In this document: positions 36,530-46,140 of the stretch, piece after piece
Position numbering within the stretch: the stretch's first letter is position 1
Layout of the letters: the number at the start of each line of letters is the position of its first letter
From: Planctomycetota bacterium
GTDB taxonomy: Bacteria; Planctomycetota; Planctomycetia; Gemmatales; Gemmataceae
Direction of reading: 5' to 3'
Length of the DNA: 64,000 bases
Assembly: GCA_009920765.1 (NCBI GenBank)
Contig: RFZJ01000002.1
Coordinates: 59,535-123,534 of the forward strand
Position numbers and translations under genes: made by a program
The notes under the pieces: model-generated
What the model was told of the DNA's origin: nothing
Databases searched by the model: none
Seen by the model: only the letters and a program-made list of their open reading frames with translations

Positions 36530-39127
36530 CTAATTGTTTGATTCTTTTTTCCAGGAAGATGCATTTTGAAACAGATGCAAGCTGTCTGTGAAATTTAGCT
36601 GCAATTCCTTATTCCAAGCCCAATACCGATCCAATTGCCATAGGGGGATTAAAGGGAGTTCCTGCTCGAAAAGAGAAATCATAATTTTTTTTGAGGCAAG
36701 CATTTCAGGAATGGTTGATGCAAGCATGGTTGTTTTTGCAATATCTAGCAGTGATTTTAATTTTTGATTTTGCAATGATTCTTCATTGTGTGGCGGTAAA
36801 TATTTAAAAAGCAAGGGGTATAAAGAGCAATTGTCGTCTGAAAAATCATGCCAAGCATAAGCGAGCTCGTAGTCCTGATCTTCGACAATTTTTTTGAAGT
36901 ATACATTTGGGTCGATTGGTTCGGGAGAAATTTCAATTTTAAGAGTGGATTTAATTTGTGAAGCCAACAAGTTAATTGCTTGAGTGATTTTTGCGTCCCC
37001 TGCAGGAAATTTTAGGGTAATGGGAGATATTGCCTGTCTTGGAAAGTTTTCTGTCGCTTGATTTTGAAGAATCTTGGCCAGATCTTGCGACCAAGAAGCA
37101 TTGGTATTTTCAGATCCATTTGTAAAAGAATAATCTTTGGGGAAAATTGATTCCAAAGCATTGTGAGCAGATCCTTTTTCAGAACCGATCCAAACTTCAC
37201 TGAGAATTTTAGATCTTAGAACCGAGTGCGCAATAGCTTTGCGAATTTCAGGTGATTTTAAAAGACCCTTTTTGGTGTTTGCTGCAATAAAATAAACTCG
37301 TTTGTTGGGTAGAGAAGGCCCAGTTTGGGCAAATGTTATAGGTGAATTATTGTTGAGCTTTCTTATTTTGTTAATATCTTGAAAACTCAGGTCAACTGCG
37401 AGATCAATTTTTCCTGCGATGAGTTCCTCGACCGGATCATTTGTTTTGTAGAACCTTATTTCTTGAATAATCGGTTTACCAATATTTTCTTTTCTGAAAG
37501 AATAAAAAGGCTGGGCTTTGAAAACGATGTTCTCCCTGCCGAGTTCTATGTTTTTGTTTGAAAATCTGTAGGGACCGCTACCATTTTTTGTGTTGTTTTC
37601 CTGTGTGATTTTAAAATCAAAAAATGAAGAAGGGTCAAGAATTCCACTTTTAAACTTCACTTCAAAATTATTGGTGTTGTTGTTGCTCCAATTGATCAAT
37701 ATTTTCTCGTCTGAGTGCAACCAGGAAAGGTTTTTATTATTCTTTAAACTCGCTTGAATTTCTGGAGTAGTAACTGGTTTTCCATCAGACCAGAAACTGA
37801 GTGGGGTGAGGTTAAAAGTTGCCCCATTACGCGAGGGGGTCAATTTGGAGGAGGCAAGCAAATGCATTGTGCGCGAATTCCCATCAACTCCAGTTTCTTT
37901 TCTAAAGAGGCTTTCATAAATTAAATCAGAAGCATGAATTTCTGGGTCACTATATGTATCCTCAATGTTAAATTCAGGAAGTTTTGGTAAACCAACTCTT
38001 AATGTTTCTTTTTTTGGGCTTATTTTTTCAAGTAATTGTCTGGCTTTTATGTTGTCAGGTTGCAATTCTAATGCTCTTAGTAAAAATTCTTTTGTCTTAT
38101 CGAGTTGTGTTTTTTCATGAGAAATTTCCGCCTGCTTATAGAACATATCTGCTTTTTTTCTTAATAGATTAAGCAGTGGCCTGTCGCTTTCGATTGGATA
38201 AATTTTTGATTCAAGGAGTAGGAATACAGAAAGTAAATCTTTTGTTTTTGAAGTTATAATGCCTGATTGGTTTGAACCGTCGATTACCTCCACCAGATAG
38301 CTTGAAATCTTTTGCAAAGTTTCTTTGTCGGGAGAACCTGAAGATAGTTTTGAAATTTCAAAAAGCGCCAGATCCCAGTCTTTTTTTTCAGTCAAAGCCT
38401 GTATCTTGCTGATTCTAATTGAAAGAAGTTTGTTGGAAAGGATTTTACGCATTGTTCCCCATCCTTCCCCAGATCTTTTTTCTGTTGCAATTGCAGAGTC
38501 ATGCAAACGAAGTCCTTTTTCCAGCACTTCTTCTGCGAGTAATAAACGATCAAAAAAAACAATGCTTGAACTGTATTCAGTGGTCTCTAACGATGTGCGC
38601 CCATCAATAAATTTTTGGACTGTTTCAACAAGTGTTTCTTCAAAAAATTTCACATCTTTAATTGATGTTGGCCCAGTGGTAACTAACTCTTTAAAATAAA
38701 AATCTTTGTCCAAGACTCGTAATCTTAGGATTACATCGTCAGGCGCTGGTGTTTTGAAAAATTTGCTTATCAGTTCGACCTTGTATGTTGCTATTGGCCT
38801 GAAAGGGTGGGTGACTGTTATGATATCGAATGGTTTTTCGGGTATTCGTAAAAAAGCAAGCGCAATAGGGGATGAAGCAATAATGCTTTTTTTGTTTTTA
38901 TCATCAAGATTGTTAAATGTTTTCCAGTAATCTTTATTGATGGCAATATTGTTTGTCTCCTCTACTTCTTTTACGTTTTTTTTTTCCTGTGATAAAATTG
39001 TGTGAGAGAAAAAGAAGATTAAAAGCAATGGCATCATAAGCGCCAAAAATCGGTGATAGGACGTTAACTTATTCTTAATCTTTGTTATGGGCATCATTTT
39101 GTCGTAAAAAATTATTCGCCATTTCAT
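36530..39127 (-). CDS. Family 5 solute-binding protein with extra N-terminal helical domain
   Basis: 865 residues, far longer than the ~500-550 of ordinary peptide/nickel binding proteins. A signal or anchor helix (FLALMMPLLLIFFFSHTILSQ) is followed by ~340 mostly helical residues, ending in a TPR-like stretch (KTKEFLLRALELQPDNIKARQLL). The SBP family 5 part starts near residue 390 (ETLRVGLPKLPEFNIEDTY) and runs to the end, with SDLIYESLFR, FWSDGKPVTTPEI, and EIRKAIAHSVLRSKIL. No ABC permease or ATPase gene is near, so it may work as a sensor or with distant partners. The next gene on this strand is an antiporter whose start lies 1 base past this stop. Divergent from the ribbon-helix-helix gene. 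Confidence 0.85.
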   Translation of the reverse strand: MKWRIIFYDKMMPITKIKNKLTSYHRFLALMMPLLLIFFFSHTILSQEKKNVKEVEETNNIAINKDYWKTFNNLDDKNKKSIIASSPIALAFLRIPEKPFDIITVTHPFRPIATYKVELISKFFKTPAPDDVILRLRVLDKDFYFKELVTTGPTSIKDVKFFEETLVETVQKFIDGRTSLETTEYSSSIVFFDRLLLAEEVLEKGLRLHDSAIATEKRSGEGWGTMRKILSNKLLSIRISKIQALTEKKDWDLALFEISKLSSGSPDKETLQKISSYLVEVIDGSNQSGIITSKTKDLLSVFLLLESKIYPIESDRPLLNLLRKKADMFYKQAEISHEKTQLDKTKEFLLRALELQPDNIKARQLLEKISPKKETLRVGLPKLPEFNIEDTYSDPEIHASDLIYESLFRKETGVDGNSRTMHLLASSKLTPSRNGATFNLTPLSFWSDGKPVTTPEIQASLKNNKNLSWLHSDEKILINWSNNNTNNFEVKFKSGILDPSSFFDFKITQENNTKNGSGPYRFSNKNIELGRENIVFKAQPFYSFRKENIGKPIIQEIRFYKTNDPVEELIAGKIDLAVDLSFQDINKIRKLNNNSPITFAQTGPSLPNKRVYFIAANTKKGLLKSPEIRKAIAHSVLRSKILSEVWIGSEKGSAHNALESIFPKDYSFTNGSENTNASWSQDLAKILQNQATENFPRQAISPITLKFPAGDAKITQAINLLASQIKSTLKIEISPEPIDPNVYFKKIVEDQDYELAYAWHDFSDDNCSLYPLLFKYLPPHNEESLQNQKLKSLLDIAKTTMLASTIPEMLASKKIMISLFEQELPLIPLWQLDRYWAWNKELQLNFTDSLHLFQNASSWKKESNN

Positions 39128-39149
39128 TGCCTGATCTATTATTTGAGTT

Positions 39150-39180
39150 ATTATAGTGTAAAATCCAGAATATATATAAT
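39150..39180. promoter_or_regulatory. Back-to-back promoters between solute-binding protein and RHH genes
   Basis: A perfect TATAAT on the minus strand (39150-39155) and another on the plus strand (39175-39180) lie 19 bases apart, each pointing at its own gene. Predicted leaders are ~16 bases (minus, to 39127) and ~25 bases (plus, to 39211). The -35 boxes are poor on both sides, which suits activated or repressed promoters. A protein bound between them could switch both. Confidence 0.5.
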
Positions 39181-39210
39181 ATTTGGTTGTATATTTTCAT
39201 GAGGTTTCTA

Positions 39211-39672
39211 ATGTCTAAAAAGACAGCAAAAACTACTGTTGTTGCTTTTAAAGTGGAACAAGAACTCGCTGACCTTCTTAATAGTTTACCGAATAAAAGT
39301 GCTTTTATTCGTAAAGCGATAGCTGCCCAATTAGGTGTATCTTGCCCTTTATGTAAAGGTGCGGGGGTGGTTACTAGAGCAGTCAATGACCACTTTGTTC
39401 CATTAATTGAGGAATTCAAACACCAATCTTGTGTAAGTTGTGGTAACAAGATTGAAGTTCCGGTTGAAGCTGAAGATATGGACAAAGAAAGTCGTTCCCG
39501 GTTGGAACAATTTCTACTAGGCGGTCCATTGTATTGCAATTCTTGTTATGAGGTTGCCCCAAGTTGTGATGATTGTGGATGGCATATTGATAAAGAACAT
39601 GAGAAGCAGCACCATCTTAAAAGCCACTGTGGCGATGATTGTGAAATTTCCCATGATCTACCCAAACAGTAA
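39211..39672 (+). CDS. Ribbon-helix-helix protein with multiple CxxC zinc-binding motifs
   Basis: 153 residues from the ATG at 39211, with GAGG 7 bases upstream; a TTG at 39187 would add eight poor residues. Residues 1-43 form a ribbon-helix-helix DNA-binding domain (TTVVAFKVEQELADLLNSL, then SAFIRKAIAAQLG). After it come four CxxC pairs (C45/C48, C74/C77, C109/C112, C119/C122), then C140 and C144, with six histidines between 125 and 148, so at least two or three metal ions could be bound. All ten cysteines are in pairs. I read it as a metal- or redox-responsive repressor. The short divergent promoter region suggests it controls the solute-binding protein gene and itself. Target metal unknown. 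Confidence 0.8.
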   Translation: MSKKTAKTTVVAFKVEQELADLLNSLPNKSAFIRKAIAAQLGVSCPLCKGAGVVTRAVNDHFVPLIEEFKHQSCVSCGNKIEVPVEAEDMDKESRSRLEQFLLGGPLYCNSCYEVAPSCDDCGWHIDKEHEKQHHLKSHCGDDCEISHDLPKQ

Positions 39673-39690
39673 ATATTTGGTTGGGAACTT

Positions 39691-40098
39691 TTAGTGACCT
39701 TCTTTTACCATGTTGCGAGACCAAGCAGGGATTTCAACTACTAAATCCTGAGTTCCATTAGGAACGCATTGACATCCTAATCGAGATTCAGTTGTCAAGC
39801 CCCTGGCTTCGTCTAGCATGTCTTGTTCATCATCAGTTGATTCATTGCAACTTTTTAAACCTTCTTTAACAATAATATGGCAAGTTGAGCAGGCGCATAC
39901 GCCTCCACATGCATGATCTATTTCCACTCCAGCAGCATAGGCTATATCTAAAATGCTGCCAGGTAGTCCGGTTCTGTTGAATGGGATTTTTGCAGGATCC
40001 ACCTCGAAAGTTTTATTATCTGGCAGAAAAGTTATTTTGAATTTGTTCTTTGGTTTTTCAAATTTCGCCTGTTCGATATATGGATTTACACCAGCCAT
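39691..40098 (-). CDS. fdx: Adrenodoxin-type [2Fe-2S] ferredoxin
   Basis: 135 residues. The cluster-binding pattern of vertebrate/Isc-type ferredoxins is present: C-x5-C-x2-C in ACGGVCACSTC, with the fourth Cys in RLGCQC. YAAGVEIDHACGG and DEQDMLDEARGL are also typical of this family. The first ~30 residues (AGVNPYIEQAKFEKPKNKF) are an extension. It passes electrons, often for iron-sulfur cluster assembly, but no isc genes are in the window. AGGGAG 8 bases before the ATG at 40098 supports the start. It lies 72 bases after the glycosyltransferase gene on the same strand and converges on the ribbon-helix-helix gene (18 bases between stops). Confidence 0.93.
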   Translation of the reverse strand: MAGVNPYIEQAKFEKPKNKFKITFLPDNKTFEVDPAKIPFNRTGLPGSILDIAYAAGVEIDHACGGVCACSTCHIIVKEGLKSCNESTDDEQDMLDEARGLTTESRLGCQCVPNGTQDLVVEIPAWSRNMVKEGH

Positions 40099-40170
40099 GA
40101 AATCTCCCTAAGTTATAAGCATGCGTTTCTAATAGTTATGTTAGGGGCTTAGATGATACTTAGCAATTGT

Positions 40171-41238
40171 TTATGCACAACGACGCAGTTCAGGGGTGGG
40201 ATTTTCAAATGATTTGGGTTTGTTTACAAGCCATTTTTTAAGTTCGCCACGGGATGTTTTTCTGTTTTTTTGGATGGTAATCCGTGTATTTATAAATGAG
40301 GGAAGGTTGAAAAATAACGAGAAAAGGACATTGAAATAAGTCTTGGCTATTTTTAATTTTTCTTTTTGTTTAATCCCTAAAATTAGCCCTTGTATGATTC
40401 TTACACATGATTTTACTGTGACAATGGAGAAACATTTGAATGCCATTCCAATGGGCGCATTCTTGATGCTAACCAAAACCCTATTTCTCTCTACATGAAA
40501 TGTGAAAAAATCTGACCACTCGCCTGAACTCCCACAATGTATATGGTAAACCACTGTTTCAGGTGTGTAAACGCAACGCCAGTTTTTAAGTTTGGCCCGC
40601 CAGGCTAGATCTAGGTCTTCGTAATACATGAAAAGTCGATCATCGAAATTTCCTATATCAGCTAGCATTTCTTTTCGTAAAAGAACTGATGCGCCACAGG
40701 CGCCGAAAACATCTTCTTTGTTGTTATACTGTCCTGAATCTGTTTCTCGGAACCCGCGGTCGTTACCTCTGCCATCGGCTAATAATTGCAACCCAGTGCT
40801 GTTGATGGTTTTTCTGTCTGCGTGAAATAGGATTTTGCATGTGACAAGTCCGATGTATTTTGATTCGAGGATTTCATTGACGAGAACCGCAAGCCAGTTT
40901 TCCGGAACCTCTGTATCATTGTTAAGCAAGGCGAAGAAATCGCCTTTTGCATGCTCAAAACCCAAGTTATTTCCTGCTGCAAAACCAAGGTTTTTGCGTG
41001 CTTCGATAATCCGAACCTCTGCCCAATTATTCCGAATAAATGAAACTGAATCATCTGTCGACCCATTGTCTACGATTATGATTTCATAATTTGAGGGCGG
41101 ATAACTTTGTTTTTTAAGAGATGCCAGGCAGTTTTCGAGAAATCGTAAGCCATTGTAATTTACAATAATTATAGAAACAAAAGGAAGATTTTGGCCCTCG
41201 GATTTATTGGCATTTAATTGAATATTTGTTGAATTCAT
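40171..41238 (-). CDS. GT2-family glycosyltransferase
   Basis: 355 residues with one GT-A fold of family 2. FVSIIIVNYNGLRFLENCL opens it, EIIIVDNGSTDDS gives the nucleotide-sugar site, the metal-binding region is ALLNNDTEVP, and GACGASVLLRKEML plus FDDRLFMYYEDLDLAWRAK form the acceptor-side motif of rhamnosyltransferase-like members. A moderately hydrophobic stretch (FKCFSIVTVKSCVRIIQGLI) may touch the membrane. It starts 4 bases after the preceding glycosyltransferase gene, so the two are surely co-expressed. Likely role: surface or exopolysaccharide assembly. No polymerase or flippase is nearby. Confidence 0.92.
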   Translation of the reverse strand: MNSTNIQLNANKSEGQNLPFVSIIIVNYNGLRFLENCLASLKKQSYPPSNYEIIIVDNGSTDDSVSFIRNNWAEVRIIEARKNLGFAAGNNLGFEHAKGDFFALLNNDTEVPENWLAVLVNEILESKYIGLVTCKILFHADRKTINSTGLQLLADGRGNDRGFRETDSGQYNNKEDVFGACGASVLLRKEMLADIGNFDDRLFMYYEDLDLAWRAKLKNWRCVYTPETVVYHIHCGSSGEWSDFFTFHVERNRVLVSIKNAPIGMAFKCFSIVTVKSCVRIIQGLILGIKQKEKLKIAKTYFNVLFSLFFNLPSFINTRITIQKNRKTSRGELKKWLVNKPKSFENPTPELRRCA

Positions 41239-41242
41239 TGTT

Positions 41243-43279
41243 TTAATTTTTTGTTGTGCGAATACTTGGGGTTTCAGATTCTGGGTTGAGATTGGGGCTA
41301 TAAAATTCGTCTCCTGCCATCAATTGTTTGTTCCATTTCGATTTAAAGTAACTAATTTCTTTTTCAAAGCGGGCGATTTTTTCGGGTGTGTCTTCGGGGC
41401 CTCGGGTTTTGGACTCATAATGGGTAAATTCTGCATGAGGCGTCCAAACCACCACATAGCCTTTTTCTTTTACTTTTAGGCATAAATCAATGTCGTTAAA
41501 TGCAATTGCAAGTTTTTCATCGAAGCCATTAACTTCTTCAAACGTTTTTCGTTTAATCATCAAGCATGCACCTGTCACACAACTAACATTTCTAATGGTA
41601 GCCATGCGGAATCCATAACCTAATTTTCCTTTAGGAGTGTGTCTTAAAGTATGGCCAGCAATTCCAGTCATACCCAAAACCACACCTGCGTGCTGTACAG
41701 TATTATCAGGGTAAAAAAGGGCAGCTCCAACTGCGCCCGTCTCAGGCCTGAGTGCATGTTCAGCCAGCCGATATAGGTTTTCTTTGTTAAGGGATTCGAT
41801 GTCGTTGTTTAAAAACAGGAGAAGTCCTCCGGATGCTAACTGTGCTCCATGGTTGTTGATTGCGGCGTAACTGAAAGGCAGGTTCCAGTTGATTATCTTG
41901 AATCGCTTGTCTTTTTTTAGTTTTTCGTATAGATGAAAAGTTTCGTTTTCAGTGCTTCCATTTTCCAGAATTAAGATTTCTAGATTTGGATAATTATCTG
42001 CAAGGATAGAATCCAAACAAGTGCGCAGGGTTTGTGCCTGATCCTTTGAAGGAATAATAATCGAGATCAATGGCCATTCTTTTGGATGATAAATTGCCTG
42101 ATAGAGGCCTGTTGCCAGTCCGTTGGAAGCTTGACCAGCGAGGTTGCATCGATCCAGATGTTCTTGAAGTGCTCTTCTCCCCGCATCGTGGGCGTAGTTC
42201 TTGGCGGTGGGATTTCCCGCAGTGGATGCAGGGTGGACTCTCCAATGATAAAGTATTTTTGGGATATGGACGATTTTACGAGCTAATTCACATGCTCGTA
42301 AAACAAGATCGTAATCTTGCGAACCGTCAAATCCTTTGCGAAACCCACCAGTCTTCTTGATGATGTCACTGCGAAAAACCAAAAGATGACAAATGTAATT
42401 ATGACTTCTTAGGGTGTCCCATCCAAAGGAGGGTTTGAAAGTAGGGCTGAATCTTTTTTTGCCATTTGCATTTATGAAATCTTCATCGGAGTAGATGATA
42501 TCAATGTTTGTTCCAGGCTGTTGTAATTGGTTCACAACCTCGTGCAATGCAAATGGTGCCAGTGTGTCATCGTGATCAAGGAGTGTGATAAAATCGCCTG
42601 AAGCGAGATGAAGAGCCGCATTTGAATTTCCTGCAATACCAAGATTTTCATCAAGAAAAGCAAGGCGAATTCGTTTGTCGGATCGGGCATAATCAGTCAG
42701 TATTTTTTTTGTTTGCTGTGATGAGCTATTGCCATCCGCAATGCACAGTTCCCAATTGCCATAGGTTTGAGCAAGAACAGAATCAATCATTTCCCTAAGG
42801 CAGTGTGCGGGGGTATTCCAAGTAGGTGTAACAATGCTTATTTTGGGTTGATAAGTGAACAGGTTTTGACGTTGTTGCGAAAGTTGTGCGCTATCAGGTT
42901 CGTGGAGTTTGATCCATTTTTCATAATTGGTATGAAGTTCTACATTACCTAATTGAGATTTCCTGGAAGTAATAAAGTTCCAGGTATTTTTAAGGAGTAT
43001 AAAAGATGCGGCCAGCATTTTAGATTGAAAAGATTGTGGAGGAAAGAGTGTCTTGATTGCAGGGTCAATTCGCTTGAGTATTTTCCACCCAATATGATTT
43101 TCGATTTTTTGCAATTGCAATCGGAGTTGAAGAAGTTCGTTATCTTTTTGTGCCAAGCAAGCTTGCAGAAATTGAAAGTGGTCTTCAGAGTTCAGGTTGT
43201 AAGGTGGTTGCTGATCGTTAGAAACGATTTTAAAGGAAGAAGGTGGCAGAAAATCTGCGCGATATTTTTTAGCTTCCAT
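41243..43279 (-). CDS. Tandem two-domain GT2 glycosyltransferase
   Basis: 678 residues holding two family 2 GT-A domains. The first starts near residue 147 (KISIVTPTWNTP), with ADGNSS at 181 and metal motif DHDD at 235-238. The second starts near 403 (WPLISIIIPSKDQ), with ENGSTENET and NND at 491-493, then TGACLMIKRKTFEEVNGFD and FNDIDLCLKVKEKGY. A ~60-residue N-terminal segment with QLRLQLQKIEN looks coiled-coil. This matches large O-antigen/rhamnan-type transferases that make two different linkages. AAGG about 8 bases before the ATG at 43279. Coupled to the GT2 gene after it. Confidence 0.92.
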   Translation of the reverse strand: MEAKKYRADFLPPSSFKIVSNDQQPPYNLNSEDHFQFLQACLAQKDNELLQLRLQLQKIENHIGWKILKRIDPAIKTLFPPQSFQSKMLAASFILLKNTWNFITSRKSQLGNVELHTNYEKWIKLHEPDSAQLSQQRQNLFTYQPKISIVTPTWNTPAHCLREMIDSVLAQTYGNWELCIADGNSSSQQTKKILTDYARSDKRIRLAFLDENLGIAGNSNAALHLASGDFITLLDHDDTLAPFALHEVVNQLQQPGTNIDIIYSDEDFINANGKKRFSPTFKPSFGWDTLRSHNYICHLLVFRSDIIKKTGGFRKGFDGSQDYDLVLRACELARKIVHIPKILYHWRVHPASTAGNPTAKNYAHDAGRRALQEHLDRCNLAGQASNGLATGLYQAIYHPKEWPLISIIIPSKDQAQTLRTCLDSILADNYPNLEILILENGSTENETFHLYEKLKKDKRFKIINWNLPFSYAAINNHGAQLASGGLLLFLNNDIESLNKENLYRLAEHALRPETGAVGAALFYPDNTVQHAGVVLGMTGIAGHTLRHTPKGKLGYGFRMATIRNVSCVTGACLMIKRKTFEEVNGFDEKLAIAFNDIDLCLKVKEKGYVVVWTPHAEFTHYESKTRGPEDTPEKIARFEKEISYFKSKWNKQLMAGDEFYSPNLNPESETPSIRTTKN

Positions 43280-43365
43280 GGAATTGCCTTGATAAAAGCA
43301 ATATAACTTATTTAAACACTAAGGTTTAAATAGCATGGAAACGGAAAAAGTGGCAAGAGGAAAGA

Positions 43366-46056
43366 CTATCTGCGCCATTCGTCTATAAGGGACGCAACTA
43401 ACCCAGTCCACCCGGTTTGATGAGGGGCCCCAAGTCCTTCGCCAGTATCACCATTAAAATATTCGTAAAAAAGAACGTAATCATTCCAGTTAGGGTCTTC
43501 TTGGAATTTTTTGTATCTCCCGTGAACTGGACGGGTTCCATTTTTGTTTCTAGCAAAAATTTTAATGAGCCGGTCGGCAATATCCTTGGCCATTAATTGG
43601 AAAGTAATTGAGGTTCCGTGTGATGCTGGTGTACTAACAGCAAATCTGGGTCCAAAAGCTTTCCCTAGTTTTCGGATGGATTCAATAAGTAGGAAAGAGG
43701 TGGGAAACCAAATGGGGCCGCGCCAGTTGGAATTGCCCCCTTTAAGTTTTGAATCACTTTCTGCAGGTTCGTAGCCAACCGAGATTCCATCGTAAACAAA
43801 AGGATTTTTAGCGTGAGCTTTTGAAAGGCTTCGAATACCAAAATCTGAAAGGAATTCAGATTCGTTATAAAGCCTGTGCATAAGTCGGGAAAGTTGATTT
43901 TCGTCAACAATGGTGAGTGCGTAAGAAACCTTTCCATCTTCTTCAGTTTTATGCACAACATTTTTAACAAGGTCTTGCCTGTTTTTAATGAACCAAAGAA
44001 AGTTGTTGGTAAATTCCTTGAATGGTTTGATCCACTCCATCTCAATGCGTTCGACTGCAAACAAAGGAACAAGGCCAACAAGAGATCGCAGTCTGAATTT
44101 TTTAAAGGTTCCATCTGGGAAACGAAGGACATCATAGAAGAACCCATCTTCCTCATCCCAAAGTTGATAATCGCGGTTGCCCATATGTTTCATTGCGCCA
44201 GCAATATAGGCATAATGTTGGAAGAATTTGATGGCAAGGCCTTCGTAAACGCGATTTTCTTTGGCAAGTTCGAGGGCAATGCGCATTAGATTAAGGCAAA
44301 ACATACCCATGTACCCACCCGCATCGGATTGCTCAAGGACAGACCCGTCTGACATTTTCATGCTTCTGTCGACAACCGTGATGTTGTCCATGCCCAGGAA
44401 ACCACCTTCAAATACATTATTTCCTTGGCTGTCAACTTTGTTGATCCACCAGGCAAAGTTGATGATTAGTTTGTGGAAACATCGTTCGAGGAAATCGCGG
44501 TCAGCTTTGCCTGTTTGGATACGTTCCATGTTGTAAACCCGCCAGACAGACCAGGCGTGGACGGGGGGATTCAAGTCAGAAAATTCCCATTCATAGGCAG
44601 GTATTTGTCCGTTGGGATGTTGGAATTGCTCAAACAATAGGAAATAAAGTTGCTCCTTGGCGAATTTTGGATCAACCCTTGCGATTGCAGGGCAGGTGAA
44701 AGCAAGGTCCCAGGCTGCAAACCAAGGGTACTCCCATTTTTCGCAAGGTATCAATACGCGTAGCGAATTAAGATGGCGCCAGTGCTGATTGCGAATGTTC
44801 TTTCTGGACTGCGGAGGAGGCGCATCAGGATTATCGCCATCGAGCCAAGTGTTCACATTGAAGATATAGTTTTGTTTGGTCCAAAGTAATCCACTAAAAG
44901 CTTGGCGCTGGATCATTTTTTCATCGGGAGTAGCTTCAGGTGGGTGGATGGACTGATAAAACTCATCCGCTTCTTCTTTTCTGGTTTTGATGGTGAAATC
45001 GACTTCTGCGAGAGGCCTGCTAAGACCGACATTATCGGAAAGCCTCAGGTGCAAAACCTGAGTTTCTCCCGGAGCAATTGCAGGGAAGTGGTAGCAGAAT
45101 GTAGATTTAGTTCCTTGATGTTTTGGGTTGGTGGTGTTTTCGCCATTGATAATATGTCGATGAAAAGCGTCTTTAGTGTAAGGTTTTCTTGACAGGCTGT
45201 TTTTTCCAAAAACTACAGGACCGTTAGTTTCGTTGTAAGTGAAAAGGGATATCCCGTTTCTGGGGCCGTATAGGATGCGTTGGCCCAGGCGGTAGTAAGC
45301 AGGAATATCTTTGAGGGTTTCTACTTGTGAGTCATCAGCCAAGATGCTGATAAATCCGGGGCCCTCAGGACCCTGGGTGATCAATGGTTCAGGGTTGCCC
45401 GCTGGAGACCAAGCATTTTTGTCCCAAGCCCAGGTGTTACGGAACCAAAGGTGAGGAAGAATATACAGCGGAGCAGGTTCAGGACCACGATTAATTGCCT
45501 CGATGCGAATACAGAAATCTTCTGTATTTGTCTTGGCATATTCGATGCTGATATCAAAGTAGCGGTTTTCGTTAAATACGCCTGTGTCTAGAAGTTCATA
45601 TTCATCCCCTTTGCCTTGTCTGCTGCGATTGACATTGACCAAATCCGCGTAGGGGAATTCGCCTTGGGGATATTTGTAAACATATTTCATGTAAGAGTGT
45701 GTAGGGGTATTATCAAAGTGGAAGTAATACTCTTTCACATCTTCGCCATGATTGCCTTCTTCTGATGTAAGCCCAAAAAGCCGTTCTTTTAGGATAGGGT
45801 CTTTTCCATTCCAAAAAGCAGGGGCAAAACAAAGTAATTGATATCGATCGCAAATGCCAGCAATACCGTCTTCGCCCCAGCGGTAAGCTTTGCTGCGTGC
45901 TAAATCGTGGGGAAGGAATCCCCACGCATTGCCATCAGGGCTGTAATCTTCCCTGACAGAGGCCCAGGCCCGTTCACTAACATAAGGGCCCCATCGCCTC
46001 CAGCCGGTGACATCATCCTGTATTTCATTTAGTCGTTGTTGTTCTTGAGTAATCAT
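43366..46056 (-). CDS. GH63-like glucosidase (MGH1-like fold)
   Basis: 896 residues without a signal peptide. The N-terminus ([21 protein letters not shown] split, then [22 protein letters not shown]) and the core ([40 protein letters not shown]) match the cytosolic GH63 glucosidase-like proteins with an (alpha/alpha)6 barrel, some of which split glucosyl- or mannosyl-glycerate. Which glycosyl bond it cuts is unknown; alpha-glucoside is likely. GGA lies 8 bases before the ATG at 46056, while a longer frame to 46119 adds a hydrophobic stretch that has no family counterpart. It follows glk by 84 bases, so glucose it releases could be phosphorylated by the neighbour. Confidence 0.85.
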   Translation of the reverse strand: MITQEQQRLNEIQDDVTGWRRWGPYVSERAWASVREDYSPDGNAWGFLPHDLARSKAYRWGEDGIAGICDRYQLLCFAPAFWNGKDPILKERLFGLTSEEGNHGEDVKEYYFHFDNTPTHSYMKYVYKYPQGEFPYADLVNVNRSRQGKGDEYELLDTGVFNENRYFDISIEYAKTNTEDFCIRIEAINRGPEPAPLYILPHLWFRNTWAWDKNAWSPAGNPEPLITQGPEGPGFISILADDSQVETLKDIPAYYRLGQRILYGPRNGISLFTYNETNGPVVFGKNSLSRKPYTKDAFHRHIINGENTTNPKHQGTKSTFCYHFPAIAPGETQVLHLRLSDNVGLSRPLAEVDFTIKTRKEEADEFYQSIHPPEATPDEKMIQRQAFSGLLWTKQNYIFNVNTWLDGDNPDAPPPQSRKNIRNQHWRHLNSLRVLIPCEKWEYPWFAAWDLAFTCPAIARVDPKFAKEQLYFLLFEQFQHPNGQIPAYEWEFSDLNPPVHAWSVWRVYNMERIQTGKADRDFLERCFHKLIINFAWWINKVDSQGNNVFEGGFLGMDNITVVDRSMKMSDGSVLEQSDAGGYMGMFCLNLMRIALELAKENRVYEGLAIKFFQHYAYIAGAMKHMGNRDYQLWDEEDGFFYDVLRFPDGTFKKFRLRSLVGLVPLFAVERIEMEWIKPFKEFTNNFLWFIKNRQDLVKNVVHKTEEDGKVSYALTIVDENQLSRLMHRLYNESEFLSDFGIRSLSKAHAKNPFVYDGISVGYEPAESDSKLKGGNSNWRGPIWFPTSFLLIESIRKLGKAFGPRFAVSTPASHGTSITFQLMAKDIADRLIKIFARNKNGTRPVHGRYKKFQEDPNWNDYVLFYEYFNGDTGEGLGAPHQTGWTGLVASLIDEWRR

Positions 46057-46140
46057 ATTGTTTCCGAGCCTAAGTTTAAAAAGAACACTTATGATGAACT
46101 TTGTGAACAGGTAAAACAAGATGAATGAATAAAAAAGTCC

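Noticed and set aside
39187..39210. Upstream TTG start for the ribbon-helix-helix protein
   Set aside because: It would lie exactly at the predicted transcription start, and the ATG at 39211 has a GAGG site at the right distance.
40171..43279. A complete polysaccharide export locus around the two glycosyltransferases
   Set aside because: No flippase, polymerase, chain-length or export gene is adjacent; only two transferases are supported.
46057..46119. Extended start of the GH63-like glucosidase
   Set aside because: The extension is a random hydrophobic stretch without a ribosome site, while the ATG at 46056 has one and begins the family-like sequence.
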